Shown here one piece after another: positions 6,141 to 7,258 of a stretch of 7,258 bases of DNA; positions within the stretch are counted from its first letter, which is position 1, and every line of letters begins with the position of its first letter. The notes under the pieces are model-generated. The model saw only the letters and a list, made by a program, of their open reading frames with translations, ran no database searches and had not been told where the DNA came from. A program made the translations under genes and the position numbers. Source of the stretch: Actinomycetota bacterium (GTDB lineage Bacteria; Actinomycetota; Actinomycetes; S36-B12; UBA5976); contig JAFMIT010000085.1 in NCBI GenBank assembly GCA_017853815.1, positions 1 through 7,258 on the forward strand, given 5' to 3'.

Positions 6141-7258
6141 GGCATTCTCCTCAAGGTCACAATATGCGCCACTGAACGGTAAGGGTCAATATGTACGTTG
6201 ACATCTTTCGACCAGGTCCACGTGGTGTCAGTGACCAAGTCATGGCCGTACACGAGCTCATGCCATTCGAAACCAAGCTTTGGCATGTCGAGATGCATGA
6301 TGGTGTTGCGGCTGCCTTTGGGGTCGAGAGTGCAGATGACGAGCACCGTGTCATCACCATCAGTCTTGGAGAACGCCACGACTTCTGGGTCGTCGACTGG
6401 ATGCCACACCACATCACGCAGTGATTGCAAGGCAGGGTGATCGCGGCGAAGTTCGTTGAGTCGCTTGAGGTATGGCGCGAGAGTGCGCCCTTCCTTTTCG
6501 GCGGCTTCCCAATCGCGCGGCTTGAGTTCAAACTTTTCGGAGTCGAGGTATTCCTCGCCGCCTTCCTTGAACACTGCCGCTTCGTACAACTCGTAGCCCG
6601 AGTAGATGCCGTACGTCGGAGCAAGAGTTGCAGCGAGTGTCGCACGAATCGCGAAGCCAGCGGGACCGCTTGTCTGCAAGTAGGCAGGGTTGATGTCCGG
6701 CGTGCTCGCGAAAAAGTTTGGTCGCATGTAGGCAGATGCAGGGCCGCTGAGTTCGTTGATGTACTCGGTGAGCGACTTCTTGTCGTTGCGCCAGGTGAAG
6801 TACGTGTAGGACTGCTGGAAACCGCATTCGGCAAGCGTGCGCATCATTGCTGGCGCAGTGAAGGCTTCTGCCAAGAAAATGACATCGGGATCTGTCGCAT
6901 TGATAGCTTCAATCAATCGCTGCCACATCCACACGGGCTTGGTGTGTGGGTTGTCGACGCGGAAGATTCGCACGCCACGATCCATCCAGAATCGCACAAC
7001 GCGTTCGACTTCGTTGTACAGGCCCTCTGGATCGTTGTCGAAAAACATCGGATAGATGTCTTGGTATTTCTTGGGCGGATTCTCTGCGAATGCAATCGAT
7101 CCATCGGCCCGCTGCTTAAACCACTCTGGATGTTCTTTCACCCACGGATGATCCGGCGTTGCCTGGAGGGCGAGGTCGAGCGCAAGCTCCATACCGAGAC
7201 GACGCACTTCGGCATTGAAGTCGTCGAAGTCTTGAAGTGTGCCGAGCTCTGGGTTGAC
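6137..7258 (-). CDS. glgE: Alpha-1,4-glucan:maltose-1-phosphate maltosyltransferase GlgE, C-terminal part
   Basis: GlgE transfers maltosyl units from alpha-maltose-1-phosphate to the non-reducing end of alpha-1,4 glucans. The frame is open to the right edge, so 373 C-terminal residues of a protein usually about 660-700 aa are visible; the in-frame GTG at 7207 is internal because clear homology (NPELGTLQDF) runs upstream of it. Diagnostic GH13_3 motifs, numbered in the visible part, are ALDLALQATPDHPWV (26-40), ENPPKKYQDIYP (59-70), FRVDNPHTKP with the nucleophile Asp102, FLAEAFT with the acid/base Glu131, and STPDINP with the third carboxylate Asp188. YGIYSGYEL (216-224) and the C-terminal beta domain with IVTLRRMP follow. 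The maltose-1-phosphate source (TreS-Pep2 or a GlgM-type GlgA) is outside the window. Its TGA overlaps the glgB GTG. The promoter lies beyond the right edge. Confidence 0.97.
   Translation of the reverse strand, partial: VNPELGTLQDFDDFNAEVRRLGMELALDLALQATPDHPWVKEHPEWFKQRADGSIAFAENPPKKYQDIYPMFFDNDPEGLYNEVERVVRFWMDRGVRIFRVDNPHTKPVWMWQRLIEAINATDPDVIFLAEAFTAPAMMRTLAECGFQQSYTYFTWRNDKKSLTEYINELSGPASAYMRPNFFASTPDINPAYLQTSGPAGFAIRATLAATLAPTYGIYSGYELYEAAVFKEGGEEYLDSEKFELKPRDWEAAEKEGRTLAPYLKRLNELRRDHPALQSLRDVVWHPVDDPEVVAFSKTDGDDTVLVICTLDPKGSRNTIMHLDMPKLGFEWHELVYGHDLVTDTTWTWSKDVNVHIDPYRSVAHIVTLRRMP
6147..6152 (-). promoter_or_regulatory. Shine-Dalgarno for glgB inside glgE
   Basis: Read on the minus strand this is GAGGAG, six bases before the GTG at 6138-6140, within the last glgE codons. 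It fixes the glgB start and supports coupled translation across the GTGA overlap. Confidence 0.7.

Noticed and set aside
5709..6182. 157-codon plus-strand open frame opposite the glgB 5' end and the glgE 3' end
   Set aside because: It is antisense to well-supported genes, has no ribosome-binding site that I could see, and matches no family known to me.
6157..6834. 225-codon minus-strand open frame overlapping glgE in another frame
   Set aside because: It is a Ser/Thr/Arg-rich shadow of the glgE reading frame; glgE motifs and catalytic residues are intact in the main frame.

Overview
The window reads as chromosomal sequence from an actinobacterium of moderate G+C content (estimated by eye in the mid-to-upper 50s percent, not computed). 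The evidence is a GlgE maltosyltransferase overlapping a GlgB branching enzyme, a cysteine-poor thioredoxin/TPR protein of the Rv1324 type, an actinobacterial-style methylmalonyl-CoA epimerase, and a small CPGC zinc-ribbon protein of a kind annotated mainly in Actinobacteria. A moderate-G+C lineage such as the aquatic Acidimicrobiia would fit, but this is inference. Coding density is near total: the longest stretch without a gene is about 55 bases. I see no tRNA, rRNA, insertion sequence, CRISPR array, phage gene or obvious recent transfer.

Layout, left to right. Positions 2-1737 hold three plus-strand genes: the 3' end of the zinc-ribbon gene, then two alpha/beta hydrolases of different subfamilies joined by an ATGA overlap. 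Positions 1727-2203 hold methylmalonyl-CoA epimerase on the minus strand; its 3' end overlaps the second hydrolase by 11 bases. A short divergent gap leads to a plus-strand pair: a MeaB/ArgK-type GTPase that is unusually short (238 aa), and a Trx-fold/TPR protein in which both redox-cysteine positions are serine. From 3882 to the right edge the minus strand carries glgE (5' end outside the window) followed by glgB, joined by a GTGA overlap.

Two metabolic themes meet here. The epimerase and the MeaB-type GTPase belong to B12-dependent methylmalonyl-CoA metabolism (propionyl-CoA to succinyl-CoA), the GTPase being the expected chaperone of a mutase not encoded here. GlgE and GlgB belong to the maltose-1-phosphate route to branched alpha-glucan: GlgE extends linear alpha-1,4 chains with maltosyl units and GlgB adds alpha-1,6 branches. 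From memory, the order epimerase, thioredoxin-like protein, then opposing glgB and glgE matches Mycobacterium tuberculosis Rv1322A, Rv1324, Rv1326c and Rv1327c. The thiolase found there between epimerase and thioredoxin is absent, and the GTPase sits in that place.

I do not see a previously undescribed system. The points most worth checking are the shortened MeaB GTPase, the loss of both thioredoxin cysteines, the Gln-Gln in place of His-His in the epimerase, and the tightly packed or overlapping convergent gene ends.
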